A stretch of 64,000 nucleotides of DNA, taken from NCBI RefSeq assembly GCF_020360975.1, contig NW_025408672.1, forward strand, positions 2,170,001 through 2,234,000, given 5' to 3'. The notes below the pieces were generated by a model. That model made no database searches and was not told the origin of the DNA. It saw only the letters and a list, made by a program, of their open reading frames with translations. Positions 10,600 through 22,128 of the stretch are shown here, piece by piece. The stretch comes from Hirsutella rhossiliensis. Its lineage: Eukaryota > Ascomycota > Sordariomycetes > Hypocreales > Ophiocordycipitaceae. The position numbers and the translations under genes are program-made. Numbering within the stretch: position 1 is the first letter of the stretch; every line of letters begins with the position of its first letter.

Positions 10600-12511
10600 T
10601 ACTATTATTATTATTATTAGTAGTAGTAGCCGTAACTATAACTAAAAGTTTCTTAGTACCTAGGTATATACTACCGCCTATATATAAGCTAACTTATACC
10701 CTTACTAGTTAAATAATTTAATATATCCTCCCTTACTTTATCTTACTTTTTTACTAAGATTAATAACTTCGTTAATCGCGCCCTTACTTTACCCGCTACT
10801 ATACCTACTACCCCCGCCGCCTTAGTCGCGCCCGCTACTACTCCGCGCTACCTACTACCTAGCTTCTTAGCCGTTAACTTTACTACCTATACCGTCGCTG
10901 CCCTTACTACGCTCTCTATTACTAGCTACCGCGATAACGATAACGACGATAATAATAATAAATATAAGTCCTCGCCGCCCTCCTCTATAAGCCCCTCCGC
11001 CCTTATTCTTATAAGCGTTATTAACTCCCTATATAAATATAAGTATACTATAGCCTAGGGCGCTACCCGCGATTCCCTTTATATATAGTATACTTTATAG
11101 TCCCTCCCTTATACTAACTAAGCTAGCCGCCCTTAAGGTAGCTACTTCCTATATACCTAAGCTAGCCGCGCTTATAAAGTTACGCCGCCTATTTATACTT
11201 ATACTACCGCGGCTTAGAGCGCCGCGGATATAGGTAAGGACTAAAATAAAGCTAAGCGCGCTTTAACTACTACCGCCGCCGCCTACCGTAACTTAGGGTT
11301 CCTTAAGCGCGCCGCCCTTATACCTAAGTATATAAGCTCCTTTTCTTATACTATCTATAGCGCTAACTCTCTCTCTCTCTTAAGGGCACCGTCGCCGCCG
11401 CCCTAGCCGCCCCCGCTACCTCTACCGCCGCTGCTTTTACTACTACCGGTACCGCCGCCGCCGCCGCTACCGCCGCTATCCCTAACGCCGCCGCCGTCGC
11501 GGCTTAGCTAGGTAGCCTAGAGGGCCGGATCCGCGCCCTTAAGGCTAGGGCCGCGCCTTATACTAAGGAGAAAGATAAAGAGGAGGATAAGGAGGAGGAT
11601 AAGGATAGCTATTTAGTAGTTAAGACCCCGCTAAAGAAGAAGGCTTACTAGGCTTAGTTTATACGCCCTTAAGCGCGCTTATAAGGGCTAATACGATTTA
11701 TTTATACTACCTCCGACTAAAGTACGTTTTACTTATTATCTATAGTCGCGGTATCTATAATATATACTTATAGCTTATACTTATATAGCGACCGCCGCGG
11801 GCCTAGTACCCTGCCGCTTACTTAAGGGTAGGGCGTAGTCTCCCTTACGCCTTAAGGTACTAGCTACTTTACTACTAAGGGGGTAGCTTCTCTTACTAAG
11901 CTATCGTTCTCCTTTATTAGCTTATAAAGGGCCTTAAACTTATTTAAAGCTACCGCGCCCTTAAACTTAGAAGCTAGCTCTTATATTAGGTCTTAGTAGC
12001 CGCGTTATTTAATAAGGACTTTACGCCTCTTACTATAGCCTATATTCTTTTAATAGGCTACTTATATCTTTTTTACTTAGAACTATTCCTCCCTTTAAAT
12101 AAGGATAGTAGCTAGCTAAGGATCTACTATCTCTTAGCTTAGTAAGGGGTCTATAATAGTATAATAAAAGAGGTTAATATTAATTATATTATAGATATTA
12201 AAGGGTAGCCCCTTTAGCTCTATAGTTTATAGACTTAGTACCTTCTTTACTATATATCTAGCGTATAGCTAGTTAAGCTTCTTCTTTAGCTTTATTAACC
12301 TATAGTTATAGAGGTTTAGCTAGACCTTATCCCTTACTATAAACCTATTTATAGGATCCTATAACTTATTAGCTTACTACTCTTAGTCTTAGGTAGTAAA
12401 CGCTATTAAGGCTTAGTAGAACTCTATAACTTATTAAAGCTTTTATATAAAGGTAAACGCCTTACCTTTTAAGGAGCTAGCTAGGTAGCGCTTTATACTT
12501 ATATTTATAGT
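10600..12511 (-). mobile_element. gypsy F second copy (F2), inverted 3' part
   Basis: On the minus strand, 12511 to about 11880 matches the integrase C-terminus and chromodomain of gypsy F (41900-42400), for example KVLIK.RGYQ and ALNKFKALYK. Next to it, on the plus strand (10700-11660), is the same accessory reading frame that F carries in antisense after pol. The 5' side is cut by copia C1 at 12512 and the 3' LTR is not found. RIP-degraded. Confidence 0.6.
10700..11660 (+). pseudogene. antisense accessory frame of gypsy F2
   Basis: Ala/Pro/Ser/Thr-rich low-complexity reading frame with a charged Lys/Asp/Glu tail (KEKDKEEDKEEDKD, about 11566-11610), preceded by LGSLEGRIRALKAR, a possible short coiled coil. 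The same layout (QLTGLEG..SALE then KDKDKDNNKDKE) occurs in F on the opposite strand. It is convergent with pol. Family and function unknown; one or more frame changes and RIP stops are present. Confidence 0.5.
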
Positions 12512-12987
12512 TATCGTAAAGCGTAGCTTTATTTCGTAGTTCTTAAAGATATCCCTTAGTAAGAGGGACTAAGAAAGCGAAAAAACCGGTTTAAAAGAAG
12601 GAGCTAAAAAGAGGTATAGAGAGGAGGGTAGGGGTATAAGAGGAAGTAAAAGTAGCGATAGCTTCCTATAAAGGTAGTAAGAGATAAGACGGATATACCG
12701 GTAATAGCTAGAAAAAAAGAGGAAAACTAATAAAAAGCTTAGTAGTTAAGAGGATATTAATAGCTTCTTTAAGTAGGATCTTCTTTATTAATTAAGATAT
12801 TAATAGGTATAAAAAGGGGCGTTTAATAAAGGAAAGAAGGATAATTAAGGAAAATAAATTATTACTCCCTTATTATAATTACTACCCTTATAAGAATTAA
12901 ATATCTTTGCCCTACCTATCTAACCCCTTACTTTTAATTTTACCTTTATATATTTTATATATACTTCTTATATCTCTCTTTATAAGA
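12512..12987 (+). repeat. copia C1 5' LTR
   Basis: 476 bp, starts TATCGTAAAG (RIP form of TGTCGYGAAG) and ends just before GTTATAAGCC, the mutated PBS. Colinear with 18402-18877, 19487-19946 and 27498-27973, and with the inverted LTRs at 33278-33755 and 39080-39555. Confidence 0.8.
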
Positions 12988-15900
12988 GTTATAAGCCTTA
13001 GAGGAATAGAATTCCTATACCTTCCTACTACTATAAAAGGCACCTTTCTTTTATCCTTTATAGCCCCTTCCTTTTACCCCTCTTACTAGAAAAGCTAATT
13101 TTTAACCGACTTTTCTACCCCCTCTTTTATAATAATATCGAAAAACGATTCCTCTACTACCTTTATAGTCTATAAGATAATTCTTATAAAGCCCTAAGAT
13201 TAAGATAAGTAGGTAAAGGAGCTATAGGCTCGTATAAATAAAACTATCTATAATTTAGTCTTCTTTAATAAGTAGGACCCTTTTAAGCCCCCTATTTATC
13301 CTAAGGCAATAGAATTTATAAAAGGAGCTTCCTTTTTCTTTAAGTTAACCTTTAAATAGTAAAGAGCTTTTTCTACTACCTTAGGTAACTACGAGAGTTA
13401 CTATAAGGAATACCTTTACGAGATAAAGCTATTAACTACTATACGTATAGCGATAATAGAATCTATTAGTACCGTAAAGCTAATATCTCTTTAAGAGAAA
13501 GAGACTTTAAAGTAGTAGCTTTTAAGGCTTAAGATCTTAATAGCTCCCTTAAGGGGCTATATAACTAACTATATTAAGAAGACCTATATAGTATACCTAG
13601 GAGCCTTTTTTACTAAGAACCTACTAGCTTCTTTATAGCTAGCTAAGTAAAAAGAAATCCTTAAGGAAGCTAACTAATACTTCTTAATAAAAGCTCTTTC
13701 TAGCTAATAGCTATAAAGTATATCTTTAGTAATAAATCCTATTAGTAATAGATACTTAACTATCTTTTAAGAAGCTAGCTAAGAACTAAATAAAAAAGCT
13801 ATTAAAGTATAATAATAAGTAGTTTTATTCCTTTATAGCTAGTACTCGACCTAGATAGCTTAACCTACTACCCTTATAGCTATTATAGCCCCTCTTACTA
13901 CGGCCCCCGCTACTATTACTACTACTGCCCCTCTAGCTCTACCTCCCTTAAGAGCCTTAACGCTATCTTTAACTATAGCTACTACCCTAGCCCTAGCTTT
14001 ATATCTTACTCTAGGCCCGGCCCCGGCCCTATTAATCCGTCCGACCTAACTAGTTCCCTAATAGACCTTTTAGCTTATTAGTCGAAAAATTAAGGAACTA
14101 GTCGAAATTAAACCTCTTTATTAAAATTAATAATAAGGGGTAAAAAGGGAGTGTTTTTAAGTAGACCTTTTAAAAAGAGATAAGGACTCTTTAAAGAGAT
14201 AATAAATAAGGAGGAATCGACCTACCTACTAAGCGTATAAAAGGCCTTATAGGCTAGAAGACTACTAATAGGTCTTTAAGGAAAGTTAACCTTTTAGAAT
14301 TATACTTTTTAAAGGACTAAAAGACGCTATTAAAAAGTCTCTTAAGGAGGACCCCTTATTATAAAAGAAGATAGATAAGATTTAGGTTACTAAGAAATAG
14401 TAACTAATAACGCCGCTGCTTTTATTCGAGCTATAAGTTTAAGGAAAAAATATTAATATAGCGAATCCGGCCTTTATCTTCTCTATAGATTAGTAAGACC
14501 GCTTATTAAGACCCTTTAACTATCCCCTATAAAAATTAGCTATCCTTAACTCTAGTACTTCCCTTAATATCTATAATACCCTCTTATAATTTTAGTCTTT
14601 TAAGAAGGTATAGAGGGAAGGCCTTATTACTAAGGAATTAACTATATCGATAAAAGGGTATAGGAGGGTAAATTTTATAATAAAATTACTTAATAGGTCT
14701 ATATAAATTCTTCGATAAAAAAGGGTAGCTTTTTACCCTTAATTTTTAACGAGCTTAATTTCCTTTTACTTTCTTTAAAAGGAAGGAATCTTTTAGGATA
14801 TAACGTTTAAACCTATAAGGCTAGTCTAAAAGAATTAGATAATTAAGCTTATTAAGGAGAAATTCGGTTAATTTACTCTTAAATTCTAACCTATCCTTAA
14901 GAAGGAATCTCTTAAGAAGTTAGCTTTCTCTACTAAGAGGAATAGGTCTACTATAAAGGACCCTCTTTTAGTAGCCTAAGGAGACGGCCTTCTTTAGTAT
15001 ATATAACTTAGTTACCTAGGCCCCTTAGCTTTATATAAGCTAGGCTAATAATAAGGTATATAAATAAAAAGACTAAAGACTATTAAATATAAATAGTATA
15101 GGTATAAAAAGACTAAGAGACGAATTTCTAAATAAACCCCTTTATAGCTAAACTAGCCGTATAAGGAAATTTAGGTTAACTAGACTAATATCTCTAAGAA
15201 CTAAGAAAGCTTCGTTAAGGTAATATTTTTTATAAACGCTTTTTTAGGGATAGTTTTCCTTTACTTCTTATAGACCTACTTAAGTAAGTATAACTAGTTT
15301 GCCCTCTAAGACTTTATTAACTAGATAAAGTCCTACTATAGCTATAAGGTAAAGAAGATATAGTTTAATAGAGAGCTATTTATAAAGGATATCTTAAATT
15401 ATCTTTAAAAAAGAGGTATTTTACCCTTCTTATTAGTACTAAATATATAGGCCTAGAATAAAGGGGTAGAAAGATTAAAGGGTACTATAATAAAAAGGGC
15501 CTATATAATAAGACTTACTATAAGGCTTCCCTATAACCTTAAAAAGGAAGTCGTTAAGACCGCTTATTACCTTTAAAACTAAACACTAAGGGACCCTAGG
15601 GGCCTAAGGGACTATAGGGACCTAGAGACCCTTTTTAAGACCTAAGGAATAGACTAGAAATCTTCCTTTAAGCTCTTTATAAAGAAGAAGGCCTCGATAG
15701 CCTACCTTTATACTTATAGCTATAAGGTATATACTATAACTACTAATATATAGCTAAAAAGGAAGAAGAAAAGAAAGCTTAATCTTAGAGCCTTTATTAG
15801 TTACCTTATTAGTTATAATTCAATTAATATCTTTTAGATTTAGATTCTACTTTTATAGAAGGTTATTTTAACTAGGGATATAAATTTCGATAAATTAAGC

Positions 15901-18401
15901 TTCTTTAATAAAAAGAGGGGTTAATAGCCCCTCTTACTCTTATAACGTTAGCTAGTTTAAAAGATTTAAATCCCTCCTTCTTAATAGTCTTAAGAAGAGG
16001 TCCTAAATAAGGAAATAGAAAAAGAAACTAATATTAAATTAGTCGAGGATAACGCTAACTTTAAAGAAAAGGAAGCTACTAAATTAAATAATCTAAATAA
16101 AGAAAGAGACTATAGGAAAGCGGTAGAGCTAGAATACGCCTACCTCCTTATACCTCCTCTTATATAAAAAGAAGATCTAAAAATAGCTTTTTTTAGTTAG
16201 TCTTCCTATCTTAACCTTTAAGGGGGTAGGAAAGGTACTTCTTTTAAAGGATTACCTAGCTACTTTTTTATCCTTACTTTAAGAAGTAAAGGAAGGTATA
16301 GGGCCTAATATAGTTACTAAAAAAGACTAACCTCTTTTTTATTTCGATCGTTTTTCTAACTTCTATCTAACGCTTATAGAATATAGTTCCTATAAAGTAT
16401 TTATAGTAAGCTAGCTTTTTAAGCCTCTATTAGTAAGGAAGGTATATAAAAGAGACCTCTTAGACCTACTAGTAAACTAAAAGTAGCTAGAAAAACACCC
16501 CTTTAAAGACTAGTTTTTCTAAGCTTAAAAAGACTACCTAGCCTTATATAAATAGATAGGGTCTTTTAAAGAGGTTCTTAAGGAAAAGGTAAGAGGAAAA
16601 TAGGTCCTTAGCTATAAGTAGGTCTTTATTTATAAGGCTAATAAATATAGCTTCCTTTAAAAGTATAAGGCCTAGCTAGTTATTTATAGGAATTAATAGG
16701 AAAAAGGGGATCTACTTATTAAGGCAACTACCTTAATAAGGATATCTTTTTAGACCCTTATAGCTATAATAGTAGACTTAGACCTTAAACTAGATTAGAT
16801 AAATATAGTTAACGCCTTTATTAACTACTTACTTAAGGAAGAAGAAGTTATTTATATATACCTTCTACTAAGCTTTTAATAGCTAGGAAAGGTTTTATAG
16901 CTTAGGAAAGCTCTATATAGACTATAAAGATTACCCCTTCTTTAGTAATAGTATTTAATAGGTTCCCTTAAAGCCTTAGGCTTTAAGAGAGTCCCTTAGG
17001 AACCGTATATAATATAGAAGGGTAAAATTATAGTCTTCTTTTATATTTACGATATTATCTAGGCCTACTTAAAAAAGAAAGAAGTAAATACTAAGGAGGC
17101 TATAAAAGGCCTAAAATAAAGGTATAAGATAACTAGGCTAGGGGAGCTAAAGTAGTTCCTAGGGATTTAAATCTTTTAGAATAAGTCCTAATAGACTATC
17201 TAGCTTACCTAAGACGCTTATATCGATAAGGTCGGTTATAAATTCCTCCTTAATACCCTCTATAAGAAGCTTCCTTTTCTACTTATATTAAATAAAGAGC
17301 TTTTACTTAATCCGTCCTTTTAAGCTAAGGAGTAAGAGAAATACTAATATTAATAAAAGGTAGGCTCCTTACTTTTTTTTAGCTATTTCTACTAAACTAG
17401 ATATCTCTTTTATAGTCTCTTAGCTAGCTAAGTATAACTAGAATCCTAGCCCTAGGCATTAAAAAGTAATAGACTAAGCTATCTTTTATCTCTATTTAAC
17501 GAGATTATATAGTCTATACTTAGGAGGGTAAGGAAGGAAACTAGCTACTAAAATCTTTTTTTATTTAAGCGATTTATCTTTTTTAGATAATTCTTTAGAT
17601 AAAAAGAGCTTATATAAGTATATTATATCCCCTTTTAAAGGAACTATTACTTAGAGAGCTTTAAAGTAAGCTACTATTATAACTTTAAGTATAGAGGTAG
17701 AGCTACTAGCTCTTTTAAAAGTATTAAAAGAAGCGATTTTCCTTAGCTAGCTATTAATATCTTTATAACTATAAATTCTAATACTATTAGCTATAGAATA
17801 TAATAATATATAGACTATATAGATTCTTATAAAGGAAAATAGTAAGCTGTTTACCTAGCTATAGTATATTAATATTTATTAGTATTAGTTATAGTAAGAG
17901 GTTTAAAGGGGACTTATTTCCGTCCGTTAGGTTTTAATAGTAACGATAAAAGCTAATAGTCTTATAAAGCCCTTACTAAAGTAAAAGCTAGCTATCTTTT
18001 TATAGTAAATTAAGCTAAAAAACGTTTAAGAAAAGCTATCCTTAAAAGCCCGCTTTAAGAGTCTATAAGAGGAGCTAATAGTATATAGGAGGAAGGGGAC
18101 GTCTAGAGCTAAAGAAAGGAATTAGGACTTATTTTAAAGGAGGGCCCCTAGCTTAATTAGGACTTATTCTTCTTAAAGGCCTTCTTTTTAAGGACTTATC
18201 CTTAAAGAAGACCCCCTTTTTTATAAGACTTAATTTCCTCCTTAGGCCCCTTTTCCTAAAGTAGGTCTAAAAGAGCCCGGGACTAAAACCTAGATTTCTT
18301 AAGTAAGGGATAAGTATAGACTAAGACCTCCTTTATACGCTTACTAGCCTAATTATTTAGCTTTACCCTTTCTATAAGGGTAGGCTATAGCGAAGGGGGT
18401 A

Positions 18402-18877
18402 TATTATAAAGCGTAGCTTAATTTTATAGTTCTTAGAAATATCCCTTAGTATAAGGGACCTAGGAAGCTAAAAAACCGGATTAAAAGAAAGAGCTAAAAT
18501 AAGGTATAAAGAGGAGGGTAAGGGTATAAAGGGAAGTAAAAGTAGTAATAGCTTCCTATAAAGGTAGTAAGAGATAAGACGGATATACTAGTAATAGCTA
18601 GAAAGGAGGGGAAAAACTAATAAAAAGCTCGGTAGTTAAGAGGATATTAATAGCTTCTTTAAATAGGATCTTCTTTATTAATTAAGATACTAAATAGGTA
18701 TAAAAAGGGGCGTTAGATAAAGGAAAGAAGGATAATTAAGGTAATATAATAATTACTCCCTTACTATAATTACTACCCTTATAAGAATTAAATATCTTTA
18801 CCTTATTTATTTAATCCCTTACTTTTACTTTTATATTTATATATTCTTATATACTTCTTATATCTCTTTTTATAAGA
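18402..18877 (+). repeat. copia C1 3' LTR
   Basis: 476 bp, same length as the 5' LTR, preceded by the GGGGG purine tract. Diverges from the 5' LTR flank exactly after TATAAGA. Confidence 0.8.
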
Positions 18878-19486
18878 ATTCTACTTAGGTAAAAACTAAT
18901 TATATACTTTAGTTTTTCTTTAAAAGGCTTTATATTAATACTTTCTTTATATAGTACTACCTTTAATATTATAAAAAAGCTATTTTTATTATATAGCTTT
19001 TATTAATAAAAGTAAAAAATATATAATATAAGTAAACCTTAGTATAATATTTATATAAGGGTTAATTAAGATTATTACTATACTTAATATAGTCTTAATA
19101 TTAACTTTACTTAGCTAAAAAAAAAAGACTTTTATACCTTTAAAGAGTCCTAAGTACTTATTATACTACTTACTACTAATATATTTAGTTTAGTTTTTAT
19201 TAGAAAATATATAGGTATTTACCCTTATTATAAGTTTAAGTACTAGCTTAAACCTTAGTTAGTAAGTTTATAAAGTAAGATAGGCTTATAAAGTAGTAAT
19301 ATTATAATATAATACTATTATTACTTAGTAAGTAATAGCTAATATATAAGTAAGTAATAAGCTTATAATTTATATATATATATATATTATTACTTATATA
19401 TAGCTTTTAAGGCTATAGTTAAGCTAATAAGGGTCTAGGCCCTTATTAATAGTCCTAGCTAGCTATTAAGCTTAAAGGCTTATAAC
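18878..19486. other. AT-rich RIPed sequence, nothing recognised
   Basis: CpA/TpG-free, very AT-rich, with short AT microsatellites near 19370. No coding-like frame was recognised. It may be the rest of the gypsy F2 copy beyond C1, but I could not align it. Confidence 0.35.
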
Positions 19487-19946
19487 TATCGTAAAGTATA
19501 GCTTAATTTCTTAGTTCTTTAAGATATCCTTTAATATAAGGGACCTTAAAAGCTAAAAACCCGATTTTAAAGAAGGAGCTAAAAGGAAGTATAAAAAGGA
19601 AGGTAAGGGTAAGAGGGGAAGTAAAAGTAGCGATAGCTTCCTATAAAGGTAGCGAGAAATAAGATAGATATACTAGTAACGGCTAAAATAAAGGGGGAAA
19701 ACTAATAAAAAGCTCGGTAGTTAAGAGGATATTAATAGCTTCTTTAAGTAGGATCTTCTTTATTAATTAGGATATTAAATAAGTATAAAGAAGGGCGTTA
19801 TATAAAGGAAAGAAAGATAATTAAGGTAATATAATAATTACTCCCTTATTATAATTACTACCCTTATAAGAATTAAATATATCTACATTACCTATCTAAC
19901 CTTTTACTTTTACTTTTACCTTTATATATTTTATATATACTTCTTA
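19487..19946 (+). repeat. copia solo LTR, 3' end truncated
   Basis: Starts TATCGTAAAG and follows the copia C LTR for about 460 of 476 bp. The last bases are replaced by AT repeat sequence just before a MULE terminus at 19972. No copia internal sequence is attached. Confidence 0.75.
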
Positions 19947-19971
19947 TTATTATATATACTATATATATTAA

Positions 19972-21226
19972 GAGTATTACTATTTATATAGATAATCTAC
20001 TTTTTCTATATATACCCCGCCTACTTAGGCCCCGCTACCTAATTTAGCTATACTAATATAGTAAAGGAGGGAGCCGCGCTAAGTATAGCGTAAAGCCCTA
20101 CTAAGGGAGAAATCTACCCTTCTTACCTATATTATAAAGTAAAGCTATTTACGATAGACCTACGATTTATCCTTAATAAGCCTACTAAACAGCCTACTAT
20201 ATAGCTTATTAGGCTATTAATTCTACCTCTACTACCCTCGCTAACCTTTAACTCTTTAATAAGATTTATAACTTCCTTTAAAGCTTTTATTATAGTTATA
20301 GCGCCGCTATCGTTAAGAGCTCTAGCTTACGTAAGTATAAGATTAATAGGTAGGTCTTACTTATATATATTATATTTATTTATAATTATAGCCTTTAACA
20401 AGCTTTATTAAGTAGCGGCCTTTATAAAGCTTCCTTATAAAAGCTTAACTACCTTATTAAGATTATTATATCTATAATAAAGAGATTTTACTAAAAGTAG
20501 ACTTTTCGCATTAATAATAGTTAATATAACTATAGGCAATTAATCGACCTTTTAGCTTATAACGTCTATCGCCGCTAAACCTAAGTATAGTAAGAGCTTA
20601 AGAGAAGCCTTTCTAAGTATCGTGCCCTCTTAGCTTACGAGATAGCTTCGATTATTAAGGACTCTATTAAAGAGAGCTTCTTTTACTAGCGAGATATATA
20701 TAACGACTACTAAAAGATTTATACCGCGGCCCTTAATAGTAAGACTATAACCTAGGCCTTTATTAATTACCTTTAACGCGGTAGCCTTAAGTATATAGTT
20801 AAATTTAGCAACGATAATAATAAGTAAAAGGTCGAGGCTATCTTCTAGATATACCTTTAGTATAAGTAGATATAGAAGCGCTTTCTAAAAGTCTTAGGAC
20901 TTAATAATATATATAAAATAAACCGGTTTAAGATATATTTCTTCTAAGCTACTAAAGTTACTAATTAATAGTCTATAGCTAACTTCGCTTTTAGCCTTAT
21001 TAATATAAAGAAAGAAGAAGGGTTTTAATAGCTTTATAAATACTTTAACGAGCTTTACCTTAAAGTTAGGGTCTTAGCGCCTTCTATAGTTATTATAGAT
21101 AAGAAAAAGGCTCTTAAAAACATACTCTTATATATTTTCTCTTTATTATAGTAGTAATATTACGTTTACTATATTAACGCTAATATTAATATAAAAATTA
21201 AGTTATATTAAAAGGAGCTTAGTAGC

Positions 21227-21265
<39 letters not shown>

Positions 21266-21563
21266 GCTAATAGCGTTAACGGCGCTAACGATCTTATTAA
21301 TATCTTCCTTAGTAAGGTCGCTATATAAGAAGAAGCTAAAGACGAGATCTTAAGCGTATAATTTATATAACTTAAAGACTATAGCGGTAAGGGGATATTT
21401 ACTACTTAAAAGGCTATTATCTACGCCCTAACTAAGGTAAGCTTTTAGTCGGCTTAGTAAGCGCTTAATTATAAGTATAGATAATACTAAGGCTATATTA
21501 TAAGATATATTTCTAAGGAATATATACTATAGCTAGAGTAGTAAGCTTATTACTATATTAGCC
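19972..21563 (+). mobile_element. MULE DNA transposon copy D', RIP-degraded
   Basis: Begins with the MULE terminus GAGTATTACTATTTATATAG and is colinear with copy D but without its 961-bp insertion. The + strand frame shows MULE transposase phrases: FKIYFF.ATKVTN, ANFAFSLIN, IVIIDKEKALKN (catalytic region) and Y.QQYYVYYINAN (the CxxH-like helix region after RIP). An (AAT)n run at about 21225-21262 would encode poly-Asn. The 3' terminus is missing because the gypsy B1 LTR starts at about 21564. Stops are TAG/TAA at former Gln codons. Confidence 0.75.
21225..21262 (+). repeat. (AAT)n microsatellite
   Basis: About a dozen AAT units inside the degraded MULE transposase frame, giving an Asn run between charged segments. 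Confidence 0.8.
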
Positions 21564-22013
21564 TATTATAACTATAGTCTAGTAAACCGCGGGGACTAGT
21601 ATATATTATAAGGACACGTAATATAAGGAGTAAGGAATATTAAATAGACCGATAGGCTAATTAAGTTTAGAGCAATAGGTTATTTTAGCGCTCTAACGCT
21701 CTATAGCTAGGATCGTAGGATCGCTCTAGCGCTTTAGCGCTCCTAGGCGATAGGATTACCTAGTACTCTTAGCGATCTAAGGAAGCTCTCGAGGTATATA
21801 AAAAGGAATAGAATACTCCTTTAAATAAATAGCTCGATAGCTTTTAATATATTATAATTATTATAATATCTATTATAATCTTATCTTTAATTTTAATTAC
21901 TTAATTACTTAGTTATAGTCTATAGTCTATAACCTCTAACTTATTACTAATATAATATACCTATTATTACTCAAACTACGCCCTATTATATCTACTAATA
22001 TAAACCCCTTAAT
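21564..22013 (+). repeat. gypsy B1 5' LTR region
   Basis: Starts TATTATAACTATAG, as do the LTRs at 58040 and 40928. It contains a TATA box (GTATATAAAAAGG near 21798) and a 3' part almost identical to 58300-58455. The exact LTR/PBS border is unresolved; the segment ends where the composite copia/TRIM element is inserted. Confidence 0.65.
22009..22013. repeat. target duplication TTAAT of composite element
   Basis: TTAAT precedes the left 98-bp LTR and is repeated at 28269-28273 after the right one. The related empty site in gypsy B2 near 58465 reads AAACCCTTCGATAGGTTTA, which confirms the insertion point. Confidence 0.85.
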
Positions 22014-22111
22014 TGTCGGAAGACGCGGTTGTCAGTCATATGTGTCAATTGCAGCGCACCTGTTGGAGCGCGTTCTACTTTTGCCTGCGTGGCGCAATGG
22101 TCTTCCCGAGA
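22014..22111 (+). repeat. TRIM 5' LTR (98 bp)
   Basis: TGTCGGAAGAC...CTTCCCGAGA. It differs from the right copy (28171-28268) at only a few positions, and its last bases equal the end of the copia LTR at 27973. Close to its 3' end is CTGCGTGGCGCAATGG, which resembles the 5' part (A box) of an initiator-Met tRNA. Confidence 0.8.
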
Positions 22112-22128
22112 GTTATAAGCCCGGGAGG
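22112..22128 (+). promoter_or_regulatory. primer-binding site for half initiator-Met tRNA
   Basis: GTTATAAGCCCGGGAGG (intact form GTTATGAGCCCGGGAGG at 27974) starts directly after the LTR. Its complement ends ...GGGCTCATAAC, the anticodon arm of initiator tRNA-Met. Copia and Ty5 are primed by a tRNA-iMet 5' half cut in the anticodon loop, so the same primer is likely here. Confidence 0.7.

Larger units (their letters stand above)
12512..18877 (+). mobile_element. Ty1/copia element C1, complete, heavily RIPed
   Basis: Two LTRs of 476 bp each (12512-12987 and 18402-18877), a PBS directly after the left LTR and a purine tract (GAAGGGGG) before the right one. The internal region (12988-18401) is colinear with copia C2 at 22112-27497: Gag about 13100-14100, GAG-pre-integrase/integrase about 15000-15600, reverse transcriptase about 16500-17300, RNase H about 17500-17950. 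Both CpA and many CpG sites have become TpA here, more than in C2 or C3, so this is the most mutated copia copy. It sits inside gypsy F2. No clear target duplication was found (ATAGT versus ATTCT). Confidence 0.8.

Noticed and set aside
12907..13089. Small membrane protein ORF
   Set aside because: It spans the copia C1 LTR, PBS and start of the internal region; the hydrophobic residues come from AT-rich LTR sequence.
22080..22128. tRNA gene at the A-box-like GCGTGGCGCAATGG
   Set aside because: No complete cloverleaf can be drawn: the following bases are an LTR end and a PBS, and the B-box-like pieces lie over 5.9 kb away in the composite.
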